Counted from the first letter of the stretch, positions 1 through 9,417 are shown. The stretch: DNA of 26,409 nucleotides from an uncultured Prevotella sp. (GCA_937895845.1 CALBLK010000032.1:1-26409), one strand, 5' to 3'. Numbers and translations: made by a program. Notes: generated by a model not told the origin, from the letters alone.

Positions 1-328
1 GAATTTTCACACTGTCTTGACACAGGTCAAGAGAAAAGACCGGGACACATTATTAAATTATATAACTGTGCGATAAAACTATATGTGCACCAGAAACAGG
101 CGGTCCCCACCAAGTGGACAAAGAAGGGGGGGACGGCTTGAAACCAACGGGAGCCGTATGCGGAAGTATGTGCTGATTGGTAAAAGTGTGTTCTATTCGC
201 AGAGCGGAAGCAGAGCCACTCAACCGACATTTGCAGCCTGTGCAGCATGCCGTACGCCGCGATGATAGGGCAGCCGTTCGAAGCCTAACAAGGAAAGTGA
301 AGGCTGTGGTGGCTGACATGGTTTTCAC

Positions 329-406
329 TCTGCCAAACGGTTCATCCTGCCCTGCCAAACGGTTCGTTCTGCCCTGCCAAACGGTTCGTTCTGCCCTGCC
401 AAACGG
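329..406. repeat. 22-bp tandem repeat, about 3.5 copies
   Basis: Units start at about 329, 351, 373 and 395. The core CTGCCAAACGGTTC recurs exactly every 22 bases. The first unit differs from the next two at two positions (TTCATCC versus TTCGTTC), and the last unit is cut after CCTGCCAAACGG, where it runs into the inverted repeat at 405-440. There are no spacers, so it is a simple tandem array. It lies in the presumed 3' untranslated region of ispH on the minus strand. Its function is unknown. Confidence 0.85.
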
Positions 407-440
407 CCCGAACGGCCAGCAAAAGCTGGCCGTTCGGGCC
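405..440. repeat. Perfect 16-bp inverted repeat with AAAA loop (possible terminator)
   Basis: The arms GGCCCGAACGGCCAGC (405-420) and GCTGGCCGTTCGGGCC (425-440) are exact reverse complements separated by AAAA. This gives a very stable GC-rich hairpin on either strand. It lies 57 bases past the ispH stop and could end that transcript, but neither side has a proper T-run: the minus strand continues GTTTGGCAGG. It also directly abuts the tandem repeat. It may be a factor-dependent terminator or transcript-end stabiliser, or a REP-like element. Confidence 0.75.
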
Positions 441-497
441 TGCAAAACCGACCGTCCGAGAGACCGGGGCCAGCCGGGTGAGCCTAAGTGCTCCAAG

Positions 498-1364
498 TTA
501 TCTATCTTTCGCTGTCGTTATCAAGGCGTCACGGCACTGTTCCATCAGCCATTTGGGCGTGCTTGTCGCCCCACAGATGCCTACCGTACTGATGCCCTCA
601 AGCCATTGCGGGGCTATCTCACCGGGGCCCTCTATCAGATGGCTGTTGGCATTCACCCTCAGGCACTCGTTAAACAGTACCCTTCCGTTGCTGCTCTTGC
701 GCCCACAGACAAAAAGCACGAGGTCGTGACGTGCGGCAAAGGCAGAAACATTGGGCATTCTGTTGGCCACCTGGCGACAGATGGTGTCAAAACTGCGGAA
801 TGTCGCCTCGGGGGAAATATGAGCCTGGATATAATCGATAATACGGTGAAACTCGTCAAGCGACTTGGTTGTTTGTGAATACAGATAGATGTCACGCGTG
901 AAGTCAAGCCGCGTAACATCCTCGAAATGGGCAATAACGATAGCCTTGCCACTGGTCTGTCCTACCAGTCCGAGCACCTCGGCATGTCCCGGTTTGCCAA
1001 AGATAACGACCTGCGCGCGAGGGTAAGCGTCGGTCTGCCGCTTGATGCGGCGCTGCAGCTGCAACACCACAGGGCATGTTGCATCAATGATTTCGATGTT
1101 GTTCTGCCTGGCCAAGTCATAGGTCTCTGGCGGCTCTCCGTGCGCGCGCAGCAAGACCTTGACCCCATGCAGCCGGCGGAGGTCATCATGGTTGATGGTG
1201 ACCAGCCCCATCTGCTTCAGCCGTTCGCACTCCATGCCATTATGCACAATGTCACCCAAGCAATAAAGAACTGTGCCTGCGGCAAGCTCTTCTTCTGCCT
1301 TGCTGATGGCTGTGGTCACCCCGAAACAGAACCCGCTACCACTGTCAATTTCTATTTGCAACAT
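498..1364 (-). CDS. ispH: 4-hydroxy-3-methylbut-2-enyl diphosphate reductase
   Basis: IspH (LytB) is the last enzyme of the MEP pathway. It is a cytoplasmic [4Fe-4S] enzyme that converts HMBPP to IPP and DMAPP. The 288-aa product has the usual length and all signature positions. The three cluster cysteines are C13 (GFCFG), C97 (DATCPVV) and C196 (DTICRQ). Substrate-binding His are H41 (IVHN), H75 (RAHG) and H127, with the catalytic Glu E129 in GHAEV. SSN occurs in the CGRKSSNGR stretch and the C-terminal GATSTP motif is present. The ATG start places C13 as in the E. coli enzyme. The gene lies 57 bases after meaB on the same strand and is probably co-transcribed with it; I see no promoter in the gap. 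The pairing looks like chance operon membership rather than a shared pathway. Confidence 0.97.
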   Translation of the reverse strand: MLQIEIDSGSGFCFGVTTAISKAEEELAAGTVLYCLGDIVHNGMECERLKQMGLVTINHDDLRRLHGVKVLLRAHGEPPETYDLARQNNIEIIDATCPVVLQLQRRIKRQTDAYPRAQVVIFGKPGHAEVLGLVGQTSGKAIVIAHFEDVTRLDFTRDIYLYSQTTKSLDEFHRIIDYIQAHISPEATFRSFDTICRQVANRMPNVSAFAARHDLVLFVCGRKSSNGRVLFNECLRVNANSHLIEGPGEIAPQWLEGISTVGICGATSTPKWLMEQCRDALITTAKDR

Positions 1365-1421
1365 ACAAAGTGTTCAATATAGTCCGTACCTGTCAAGCGT
1401 AACAGTTGCCTACCGTAATTT

Positions 1422-2537
1422 CTACGTGGAGCCACCCTCGTCGAGACACTTGTCAAAATAGCCCTTCAACAAGTCTGCCGCAGCCATAAACGAGGTCTTC
1501 TCACCCTTGAGCACAGCCTGTTCGGCCACCGCAAGGTGCTGCTGAATGGTTGGATTGTTGTAGAAATGGCTGCGCAAATGCTCGTTAATGGTCTCATACA
1601 TCCAGTACTTTGACTGCTCGTTACGGCGGTAGTCAAAATAGCCATTGCCCTTCACATAAGCGATATACTCATGAACCATGTCCCATATTTCCTTGATACC
1701 CGTTCCATAGAAGCCGCTGTAACAAAGGACCTTGGGTTCCCACCCACTCTCATGGGCTGGAAAAAAATGGAGGGCATTGCGGAAACTGGTGGCCGCCAAG
1801 TGGCAACGGTCAACGTTGTCGCCATCGCACTTGTTGATGACAATGCCATCACTGATTTCCATAATGCCACGCTTGATGCCTTGCAGCTCGTCGCCAGTGC
1901 CCGCCAGCTGGATAAGCAGGAAGAAGTCTACCATGGAATGGCAGGCCGTCTCACTCTGCCCCACCCCCACCGTTTCAACGAATATCTTGTCGAAACCGGC
2001 AGCCTCACACAGGATGATTGTCTCACGGGTTTTGCGGGCAACGCCGCCTAACGACCCAGCCGACGGACTGGGGCGGATAAATGAGTCGGGATGCTGCGCC
2101 AGCTTTTCCATGCGGGTCTTATCCCCAAGGATGCTGCCCTTTGACCGTTCGCTGCTCGGGTCAATGGCCAGCACGGCCAGTTTGCCGCCAAAACGGTTGA
2201 GCACATGGATGCCAAACTCGTCAATAGAAGTTGACTTGCCAGCCCCTGGCACACCACTGATGCCAATGCGGACAGACTTTCCGCTAAAGGGAAGGCACTT
2301 CTCGATAACCTCCTGCGCCTTGGCCTGATGGAATGGATTGACACTCTCCACCAAAGTCACGGCCTGACTGAGCACGGTGACATTGCCCTTTCTGATTCCC
2401 TCAACCAGCTCGTCCGCCGACAACTGCCGGCGGCGGATGCGCTGCTTGCGCAGGTAAGGATTGATGATTGACGGCTGAGGCACACCGTTGTTAACGGTCA
2501 GTCCCTTGTAAGCCTCATTGTTTTCCGGATGTTCCAT
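1422..2537 (-). CDS. meaB: MeaB/ArgK-type P-loop GTPase, methylmalonyl-CoA mutase chaperone
   Basis: This is a 371-aa G3E-family GTPase that protects and reloads adenosylcobalamin-dependent methylmalonyl-CoA mutase, used in the succinate-propionate pathway of Bacteroidales. Walker A GVPGAGKST is at residues 95-103. It is followed by the family signatures AIDPSS, GDKTRM, ETVGVGQSE (switch region) and NKCD for guanine recognition. The first ~40 residues form a basic N-terminal extension, and the C-terminal ~100 residues make the helical dimerisation arm usual for the family. The mutase subunits are not in this window. The start is an ATG with a candidate -7 element about 20 bases upstream. ispH follows at a 57-base gap. 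Confidence 0.93.
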   Translation of the reverse strand: MEHPENNEAYKGLTVNNGVPQPSIINPYLRKQRIRRRQLSADELVEGIRKGNVTVLSQAVTLVESVNPFHQAKAQEVIEKCLPFSGKSVRIGISGVPGAGKSTSIDEFGIHVLNRFGGKLAVLAIDPSSERSKGSILGDKTRMEKLAQHPDSFIRPSPSAGSLGGVARKTRETIILCEAAGFDKIFVETVGVGQSETACHSMVDFFLLIQLAGTGDELQGIKRGIMEISDGIVINKCDGDNVDRCHLAATSFRNALHFFPAHESGWEPKVLCYSGFYGTGIKEIWDMVHEYIAYVKGNGYFDYRRNEQSKYWMYETINEHLRSHFYNNPTIQQHLAVAEQAVLKGEKTSFMAAADLLKGYFDKCLDEGGST

Positions 2538-2557
2538 TCTGAATATAAGTAGGCGTT

Positions 2558-2565
2558 CAAATTTA
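2558..2565 (-). promoter_or_regulatory. Candidate -7 element for meaB
   Basis: Read on the minus strand this is TAAATTTG, which fits the Bacteroidetes -7 consensus TAnnTTTG, with an AT-rich stretch just upstream. No clear TTTG sits 19-21 bases further upstream. It would give a leader of only about 15 bases before the meaB ATG. Confidence 0.35.
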
Positions 2566-2666
2566 TTCGTATATATTATATATTGTAATCAGCAGGCACT
2601 TATAAATCTAATGACCGGTTTAACAGAAAGCTCTAAGCAAGGCGCACTTCCTTATCAAACAATTCA

Positions 2667-2687
2667 GGACACCCACTAAGGTGTTCC
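2667..2687 (-). terminator. Weak candidate terminator after the DUF1573 gene
   Basis: On the minus strand, GGA(A)CACC pairs with GGTGTCC as a 7-bp stem with one bulged A and a short loop, starting three bases after the stop codon. It is followed by TGAATTGTTT, which is only moderately T-rich. The stem is short, so this is a weak call. Confidence 0.3.
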
Positions 2688-2690
2688 GGG

Positions 2691-3758
2691 CTACCTGCCG
2701 GTCCTCACCAGGACAGAGACCTTGGGCTTGGCTGGGTCGTTGGTAATCATCAGCACGCGCGGCTTGGTCCTCAGTTTCAGCAGTTCGTCACGGACGGCTG
2801 TAATTTTCAGTTTGGTCGACTCTCCCGGCTTGATCTCGCGCTTGCCCAGCGTCACTTTCATTCCACGGGTAAACATCTGCAACGAAGATATGGTCAGCGC
2901 CGCCTGTCCGGCATTGGAGACAGTGATAACGCCAGTCCTCTTGCTCCCACGCGAAAAATCCATGTCGACGGTTTCGGCCGACAGCACCATCTTGGGGGCC
3001 AGCCCTTTCTGCTGTACATTCTGCGTATCAAAGTCTGGCAACAGTACGGTCGACACCAACATTTCATTGTCAGCACTCACCTTGTCACCGGGATTGTTGG
3101 CTAGATAAATTGCCATCTGATGCAATCCGAAGTCACGCAGCTTTGAGGAGTTGAGCACCACGTCAACCGTCCCCGCCCTGCCCGGGCCAAGCACCTCGGG
3201 AGTGACCTTTGCAGACAGGTAAGGCGGCAGGTGCATCATGTTTGGGCGCACGGCCTTCGTCCCTGCATTGACAATCCTGATGGTCTGCACAGGGGTTTCC
3301 CCCTTGTTGACATCATCAAACTCAAGGTCGCGGGTGTTAACCCTCAAGTTGCCAATCTCATAAGGGTAGTCCTTGGAGTAGTCCACATAGTCGGCCAGCA
3401 CCACGCCACGCATCTTCAGGTAAACCGGCTTTGAGGAACCGTTGCTCACCAGGCCAACCGACTTTTCAAAATGTCCCAGTTGCCGTGCATCATAGGTCAG
3501 GCGTACTGTAAAGCGGTCGCCGGCGCCAATCTCCCCCTTGGGATAATCGGCCACCGTGCATCCACAACTCACTACCGTCTTAGTTATTTTCATTTTTCTG
3601 ATGCCCTTGTTACGCAGTTGAAACTCGGCAGTCACAGGCATTTCATACCCCACCTTGCCACAGTCGATTTCGCCCTTCACCACCTTTAATTTCTGGGCAG
3701 GGGCCACCATTGGCAGTGCGGCCAACCATAAGGACAGGATACATTGTCTCTTGTTCAT
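2691..3758 (-). CDS. DUF1573-domain periplasmic protein
   Basis: A 355-aa exported protein of unknown role. Residues 1-21 form a Sec signal peptide ending in APAQ, with no lipobox Cys. The first domain (about 25-120) is DUF1573, recognisable by the SCGCT motif at 64-68 followed by ADYPKGEIGAG. Two further Ig-like beta-rich stretches follow: one around 145-205 (VQTIRIVNAG) and one around 265-330 (GVITVSNAGQ, ending with a GES/TKLKITAV strand). Each has the 'restored symmetry' pattern of ASH/MSP-like folds. Such proteins are abundant in Bacteroidetes and no reaction is known. The gene has its own candidate promoter in the 67-base gap after the alpha-2-macroglobulin gene. Function is not assigned. 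Confidence 0.85.
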   Translation of the reverse strand: MNKRQCILSLWLAALPMVAPAQKLKVVKGEIDCGKVGYEMPVTAEFQLRNKGIRKMKITKTVVSCGCTVADYPKGEIGAGDRFTVRLTYDARQLGHFEKSVGLVSNGSSKPVYLKMRGVVLADYVDYSKDYPYEIGNLRVNTRDLEFDDVNKGETPVQTIRIVNAGTKAVRPNMMHLPPYLSAKVTPEVLGPGRAGTVDVVLNSSKLRDFGLHQMAIYLANNPGDKVSADNEMLVSTVLLPDFDTQNVQQKGLAPKMVLSAETVDMDFSRGSKRTGVITVSNAGQAALTISSLQMFTRGMKVTLGKREIKPGESTKLKITAVRDELLKLRTKPRVLMITNDPAKPKVSVLVRTGR

Positions 3759-3795
3759 AAGCAGGAAAACAAAATCATTTAACTTAATAAGTGCT

Positions 3796-3803
3796 CAAAG
3801 TTA
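3796..3803 (-). promoter_or_regulatory. Candidate -7 element for the DUF1573 gene
   Basis: Minus-strand TAACTTTG matches TAnnTTTG. The matching -33 position overlaps the end of the alpha-2-macroglobulin gene and lacks a clear TTTG. The same octamer recurs at 13944, 14017 and 14775 in this window, which supports it being a real promoter element. Confidence 0.45.
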
Positions 3804-3825
3804 ATTGTTTGACGCGCGTGCCAGT

Positions 3826-6800
3826 CTACCGCCGGGTCTCGACTCTCAGCTGCCCGCCATGGGCAGTAGCCCGGAATTCTGGGCTATAGGCGCACTCCAC
3901 AGTGCAGGTGCCGAGCTGATAGGTTCCTTCACGGTCTAAATAATATTCGGTCTCGATCACGCGCTTACCCTTGGGCAGCTGGTCGAAGTAATAGAATGTT
4001 GCATTGTCCTTCATCGAGCAATAAGCGCCGTTGCGATAGCCACTCAGCTGCTGCACAGGCTCCATACAAGCCGCGCGGCGGTCAGCGAGCTGCACAAAGT
4101 CAAGGTTGCGCTTGCTCTCGATGGTGATGCGCACCTTCACACGCGCCCCGACAGTCAGAGGTCCGTTGGCCAGCAGTTCACGCTTTACAGACAAGTCACT
4201 TCCCGAAGCGGCAACATCGCCCGTGCGCTGCATTGACTGCGCATACACAGCCCCCCAGGAGACTCCCTGCGAGGTTTTGTCAATGGCCAGTTCTGCGGCC
4301 TTGGGATTATCAACCGACACTTTGGCATAGCCCAGTGCCGCCGTAGCCTTAGGCATCTCTAACACCTGCCTGCCCAGCGTCAGCACAGGCGGCACAGACG
4401 CGAGACCGATATTACCGCTGCCGTGGACAAGGGCATAGACGGCATTGACAGTGCTCACCGGAGTGTCCCACATCTGCGTGCGCTTTTGCTGCAAAATCCA
4501 ACGTTGCATCTCAGCCACCGTCAGCGTGTCTGACGGCGCGAGACTGCGAATGGCCTCAATGGCCGCCACCTGGGCAGGTATGCGGTAGTCACACCAAGAG
4601 TAGCCGGCACGAGGCGTGTCATAATAGCGGCCCATCTGTTCGGAAAACACCGTATATTCCTTCAGACTTCTCACATATTCGGCAGCCTTGCCCTGCTCAC
4701 CATTCATTTTGAGGACAATGGCTGAGAGTGCCTTTTCATAGATGCTCTGGCTCTTGACCTCACGTTTCAGCAAAGGCATCAGATAGTTGACCGATTGCTG
4801 CACGCTGCCCTCAGTCCTGCCACCATCAAGGGCATGGATGTAAAGCCACTGTAGAGCCGTCAGGCCGGGAAACACCGCAGGACGGCCCTTGCGGGCATTC
4901 TCCTTCAATTTGGCCACCTCACTGGCCGCCTCCTTGTCAAGGAAGTCCAAGGCTTGCCTGTACATCCGCTCCATTGTCTGCGGTCTGCTGCCAGCCATTC
5001 CGCTGAGGCGCGCCAGCATCTGAACCACTTCAGCTGTCACCATCCGGCTACCCCTCATGCCCGGCCACCAGCTGAACGAGCCGTCCACATTCTGCAGTTT
5101 CTTGAGCCTCACAGCCAATGACTGCCGAGCATTCTCCAGACTGTTTTCATCAAAGAATGTGGCCAGTCGCTCTTTCTGCAAACTCTCGGCATCAGCATCG
5201 GCCACCCAAGGCGTTTCGTCAAGCACGACATCCTTCAGCTCTTCATTCTTGGCCAGCTGTCCCACAAGCGAGGTTTCACCACCCTGTTCGTTACGCCAAA
5301 GTTCAAAAGCAGTCTTCGCTTTCGGGGTGTCTCGCAGGATGGCTGAAGCCAAAGTCTGCGAATAGTAGGCGGCACAGAGGCTCACTGCGTTGTCTTCACG
5401 AGGAGTGCCCAACATTGGCAGAGCCTGGATGGCCAACCATACCGGCGTGTTGGCGTATTCCACTGTCAGCTTTTTCCGGGTGCTACCATCGGCGAAAAGA
5501 GGTTTGAGGCTTATCCTGGTTGTGCCAGGGGCTGTCTGGGTCACAGGAACGGTAACGGTCACACGCTCGCGCTCAGGCAGCACCGGCAAGTAGTGTTGCT
5601 CACCATCGCCAAAGCCCTTGCCAGCCACAGTGATCCGGCATATCAGCAAAGGACAGTCTGTGTCCACCTGCCAGCCGAAAGAAACGGTAGCCGTAGAGTC
5701 TGCAGGCACCCTGACACTCACCACCTTGTTAAATATATTTTTCTCCGACTCGGGGTCGATGAATTCAACCTTGGCATTTCCAACAGCCGTCCTGTCTCCC
5801 CCATTATACACCTTTGCCTTGAGCACCAAGCGGTCGCCCTGCCGAACAAAACGAGGCATATTTGGAAGAATCATCACGTCCTTGCGTGCCTCGGCCACGG
5901 CAGAAATATACCCTTCACGCATATCCTTGGTATGGGCAGCTCCCATAAACTGCCATGCTGTGACACTCTCAGGCAGTGTAAACCCGATGGTCACTTCACC
6001 ATGTTCGTCGGTGAGCAGCGCCGGATAAAAGAACGCTGTCTCATTCATGTTCTCGCGAACCTGCACGTTGTCTGCCGTTCCGGCATCTTTTTCCTCCGCC
6101 TCAGCGGCAGACTGTACATTCTGCGCTTCCTCAAAAGGCCCGGCCTTCGCCATCGGCTTCTCATTCAACGCCATGTCAGAGGCAGCCAGACTGTTCAGTT
6201 CCTCGGTGGAATTGGCCTTGGCCATCATCATCATGCCGCGCCCGCGAATTCGCAACCTATCCGTCTTCAGGATTCCATTGTCCTGCCACAGGTTGAAGAG
6301 CTTTGGGTCGAAACGGCTCATGTCGAGCGTGTGGAATTTCAAGCTCTTCCAAGACTGTGCCCCACCGCCATAAAGACAATCCACGCTCATTCCCATCCAT
6401 AAGGCATAGGCGACAGCCCTGCGGAACAGAAACCTGTCTGTCCACCGGTGGGCGCAAAGTTGGTCAAGCGACTGGTCATAAAGGGTGGCCAGCAGTTGTG
6501 CCCCAGCCGGCTGGCCATCAGGACGCACGACATGGAGTTTCCACTGCTCGCGCTGCCCAGGAACGAGCCGGTCGCGAAAAGTTGTCCATGTCATGTTCAG
6601 TCGCAGGTCTGGCTGAGGTCGCTTGATTTGCGTTGACCACTGGTGCAACACGCCGTCCTTAGTCCATGCACAGGCAAAGGTCAGCGCGTCACCGTAGCTG
6701 TCGCGGTAAACAAGTTTTCGGTTCATCAGCACATCGCGCAACAGTGCCGTACCGCTCTCAATCACAGAATCAACCGTCATCATGGTGTAAACCACATAAA

Positions 6801-9417
6801 TGTCATTCTCCGAAGACCCCACCTGGAGGGTTACCGGGCGCCCATCAGCAGGGAATTCTTCAGACGACACAAAAGTCCACTCTTTGGATGGAGCGGCAAG
6901 TCTGGTGTCGTCAAGACCAAAGACCACAAAGTCTAACCGCAGGGTGTCACCACTGCAATACGCCTCCAAATGATGGTTCCCCGAGGAAAGTCTGCCTTCA
7001 AGCGGCAGTGCCACATTGGTACGCGCCGTCATCATATTGCTACGGTTGTCAATATAATAGGACAGTGGAGCGTCAATGTCTGCACCCGCTGCGTTTTTCA
7101 GATGAAACTTCAGCTGTTTCAGACTGTCAGCCAGAACTTGCCGGGGCAGGTCACACGTGAGCGCCGCTGGCCGGGTGCCCAATGGCACGACCATTTCGCC
7201 GGCATGGCTTTCGCCACTGGCATCTGTCACATCTGCGCTTACCTTAAAATGATAAAAAGCGGTGCTCTTGGCCAACGCAACAGGATTTTCGGCCAAGCCC
7301 TTTGGAAGTACAAGCGGTACTTCCACCGTAAAATAGCCGTCACCATCGGTCGTCGCCTTGCCTACAAATATATTATTTTCAGGCTCCTGCCATTCAGTCA
7401 TGTTCAAATTCCAACAGGCAGAATAAGACCTCCACCAATAAGGAATGCGGCGGTCAACACCGTAACTCACCGTTGCCCCCTGAACAGGAACACCGGCATA
7501 GGTGACAGCCCGGCCTCTGACCATCAGTGTGTCACCTGCCTGATAGCGTTCTCTCACCTCGGGAAACTCCACTTTGAATGTGGGACGCTTGTACTGTTCG
7601 ACGCGGATGGAAAGTGTCTTCGTAGCAGCACTGCCGTCAACCTGCTCTCTGGCAGACAGCAGGAAACGTCCGGTAAGACCTGTTTTTGGCAGGACAAAGT
7701 CGGAAGAGCAGGTGCCATAGTCGTCCGTGGTGACGGTGCGTTCACACACCACCTTGCGGTTAGCATCATGCAGGGTAACCTTCACCTGTCGCCCACCCAG
7801 TGCCTCCAAACGGTCGCCAGCACGCCGGCAGCCAAAAAGCCAGCCCGCCATTTTCACCGTCTGCCCGGGGCGATAGATGGAGCGATCGGTAAAGAGACGC
7901 AGCAAATGGCGTTCAGCGGGCATGCCCAAATCTCGGGCCAGACTGGTACCATACAAGGAATAGGAGGGACAAGCCTTGTCATGCTCTGTACTGACATACA
8001 CTTTGGTATCATAAAGCAGCATTTTATTTCCATTAAAAACCACCTCGCCGTTGCTGTCGCAGGTCAGTTGTACCACACTTGACTTGCCTGTCCGGTAGTT
8101 ATGCCGCGACAACTTCACCCGCGCACCGGGCAGAGGATGCCCGGTGGTGGCACTCACCGCCACAAATCGCGTTTTTCCACCAGGCAATGCCAACCGCATC
8201 AGGCTGACATCGGACACATAGTAGAGCGCACGCCATGTCCGCGTATTCGGAAGCGTCTGCACCTCTAGCATATACACCCCGGCAGGAAGTCCGTCAACCA
8301 CAATCGAGTCGTCTTTCTGCAACCAAGGGACAGCCGACACGGCCTTGAGGGTCTTCGTATGCTGCGGCAGAGGCGAGAGCAGTGGTTTGACACGCTTGAA
8401 ATCATCATCGAGGTTAGGGTCGGCCTTCAGCTCACCATTTCCGTTCACCCGGTACAGTCTCAGGGTCAGCTCGTCAAGATGGCGCAGATTGTTAAGCCGC
8501 AAGGTTTGCGCCACGTTGGGACGCGTCAGCTCTTCTTTCAACAGCACCTCATACATAGGAGCCGTGAGCCCACGCTCGGCATTGCGCAACTCATTGGAAC
8601 GTTGCCACTGCCCCCAGCGTCCCAGCGCATAATGGATATAGGCTATCTTGTCCTCTACCGTTACATCGCTACACTGTTCCATCAAGTGGTAACGCTCAAC
8701 AGCCACCTCACCGGCCACGTCCAAGTCGCCAAACACGTTCACCAAGGAGTCGAGCTGCACGCGATAACGCGACTTCTTCATGAGCATCACATCATCAGCC
8801 GGCCGGTTTTTCATCACCCACAGCAAGGCAGCAATGCATGTAGCCCTGCGGTTGCCTGCTTTATTATAATAGGAAAATAACGTTTGGTAGTCCTCCACTG
8901 TGCAACCAATGACGGAGAGCATGTCACCATTAAAGATAGATGCGTTCTTCCCCTCTATCACCAAGGGCACATAGTCATGGTCTGTCACACGAGCCAGCGC
9001 ATCGGGCCGGGCCATCGCCTGGCGCCGGTAGAAAGCAGCCTTAGCCTGGGCACTGTCTCCCAAGCCGGCAGCTTCTCTGTATATTTTGCAGAGCGCGGCA
9101 TCATAGACAGCACGTAACGTTGCATTTGCAGCCCTGCCCCTATCTTCCTCCATTCGCCTTATAGCTGGCAGCAACGAATCCGGCGAGACACTGTTCATCA
9201 CAGTCAGGCATTTCAGTTGCGCCCTGAGCAGCTGCCCGTAAGATTTCTCAGTTTCTGCCTTTTTCGCAATCTTTCGCAGCACCTCCACCTGAGTCCTTGG
9301 CAAGTCACGCTGTTCAGCCTGCGTTGCCTGTTTCCATAAGGTCGAGAAACTCTGACCGACAGCCGCGACAGGTAGCAGAACCAACAAAGAGATGACAATG
9401 ATGGCTATTCTTCTCAT
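3826..9417 (-). CDS. Giant alpha-2-macroglobulin-family protein lacking the thioester
   Basis: An 1863-aa exported protein related to bacterial alpha-2-macroglobulins, which act as periplasmic protease traps or envelope-protection factors. A Sec signal (residues 1-21, ending AAVGQ) has no lipobox Cys, so it is probably soluble in the periplasm or secreted. About 480 residues of N-terminal, partly helical sequence precede the macroglobulin domains. The MG2-type signature FTDRSIYRPGQTVK is near residue 510. A low-complexity Met/Ala/Glu/Asn stretch near 1055-1120 sits at the bait-region position. The A2M core motif (ENMNETAFFYPALLTD, then PESVTAWQF) is near 1120-1160. A helical toroid-like domain (about 1335-1620) contains DGSFSWWPG. 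No CxEQ thioester is present: the equivalent stretch reads PREDNAVSLCAAYYSQ. It has its own strong promoter and appears monocistronic or reads into the DUF1573 gene. Confidence 0.9.
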   Translation of the reverse strand: MRRIAIIVISLLVLLPVAAVGQSFSTLWKQATQAEQRDLPRTQVEVLRKIAKKAETEKSYGQLLRAQLKCLTVMNSVSPDSLLPAIRRMEEDRGRAANATLRAVYDAALCKIYREAAGLGDSAQAKAAFYRRQAMARPDALARVTDHDYVPLVIEGKNASIFNGDMLSVIGCTVEDYQTLFSYYNKAGNRRATCIAALLWVMKNRPADDVMLMKKSRYRVQLDSLVNVFGDLDVAGEVAVERYHLMEQCSDVTVEDKIAYIHYALGRWGQWQRSNELRNAERGLTAPMYEVLLKEELTRPNVAQTLRLNNLRHLDELTLRLYRVNGNGELKADPNLDDDFKRVKPLLSPLPQHTKTLKAVSAVPWLQKDDSIVVDGLPAGVYMLEVQTLPNTRTWRALYYVSDVSLMRLALPGGKTRFVAVSATTGHPLPGARVKLSRHNYRTGKSSVVQLTCDSNGEVVFNGNKMLLYDTKVYVSTEHDKACPSYSLYGTSLARDLGMPAERHLLRLFTDRSIYRPGQTVKMAGWLFGCRRAGDRLEALGGRQVKVTLHDANRKVVCERTVTTDDYGTCSSDFVLPKTGLTGRFLLSAREQVDGSAATKTLSIRVEQYKRPTFKVEFPEVRERYQAGDTLMVRGRAVTYAGVPVQGATVSYGVDRRIPYWWRSYSACWNLNMTEWQEPENNIFVGKATTDGDGYFTVEVPLVLPKGLAENPVALAKSTAFYHFKVSADVTDASGESHAGEMVVPLGTRPAALTCDLPRQVLADSLKQLKFHLKNAAGADIDAPLSYYIDNRSNMMTARTNVALPLEGRLSSGNHHLEAYCSGDTLRLDFVVFGLDDTRLAAPSKEWTFVSSEEFPADGRPVTLQVGSSENDIYVVYTMMTVDSVIESGTALLRDVLMNRKLVYRDSYGDALTFACAWTKDGVLHQWSTQIKRPQPDLRLNMTWTTFRDRLVPGQREQWKLHVVRPDGQPAGAQLLATLYDQSLDQLCAHRWTDRFLFRRAVAYALWMGMSVDCLYGGGAQSWKSLKFHTLDMSRFDPKLFNLWQDNGILKTDRLRIRGRGMMMMAKANSTEELNSLAASDMALNEKPMAKAGPFEEAQNVQSAAEAEEKDAGTADNVQVRENMNETAFFYPALLTDEHGEVTIGFTLPESVTAWQFMGAAHTKDMREGYISAVAEARKDVMILPNMPRFVRQGDRLVLKAKVYNGGDRTAVGNAKVEFIDPESEKNIFNKVVSVRVPADSTATVSFGWQVDTDCPLLICRITVAGKGFGDGEQHYLPVLPERERVTVTVPVTQTAPGTTRISLKPLFADGSTRKKLTVEYANTPVWLAIQALPMLGTPREDNAVSLCAAYYSQTLASAILRDTPKAKTAFELWRNEQGGETSLVGQLAKNEELKDVVLDETPWVADADAESLQKERLATFFDENSLENARQSLAVRLKKLQNVDGSFSWWPGMRGSRMVTAEVVQMLARLSGMAGSRPQTMERMYRQALDFLDKEAASEVAKLKENARKGRPAVFPGLTALQWLYIHALDGGRTEGSVQQSVNYLMPLLKREVKSQSIYEKALSAIVLKMNGEQGKAAEYVRSLKEYTVFSEQMGRYYDTPRAGYSWCDYRIPAQVAAIEAIRSLAPSDTLTVAEMQRWILQQKRTQMWDTPVSTVNAVYALVHGSGNIGLASVPPVLTLGRQVLEMPKATAALGYAKVSVDNPKAAELAIDKTSQGVSWGAVYAQSMQRTGDVAASGSDLSVKRELLANGPLTVGARVKVRITIESKRNLDFVQLADRRAACMEPVQQLSGYRNGAYCSMKDNATFYYFDQLPKGKRVIETEYYLDREGTYQLGTCTVECAYSPEFRATAHGGQLRVETRR

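Larger units (their letters stand above)
1..497. other. Gene-free stretch with repeats downstream of ispH
   Basis: I see no convincing gene here. The open frames that cross it are short, mutually overlapping and rich in repeat-encoded residues. On the left there is a small perfect hairpin, TCTTGAC-ACAG-GTCAAGA at 15-32, with no T-run on either side. The right half holds a 22-bp tandem repeat and a strong inverted repeat (listed separately). The plus frame is open from base 1 to a TGA at about 141, so the tail of an unseen gene cannot be excluded, but its translation matches nothing I recognise. Confidence 0.6.

Noticed and set aside
329..406. Possible CRISPR array
   Set aside because: The 22-bp units are contiguous with no spacers, and no Cas gene is visible.
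177..878. Plus-strand frame of 233 codons over the repeat region and the end of ispH
   Set aside because: It is antisense to ispH, which has all its catalytic residues, and its start covers the tandem repeat. It shows no domain.
5593..8082. Long plus-strand frames opposite the alpha-2-macroglobulin gene (for example 5593-6402 and 6970-8082)
   Set aside because: Mirror frames of a GC-rich gene with clear MG2 and A2M motifs on the minus strand; no promoter or domain of their own.
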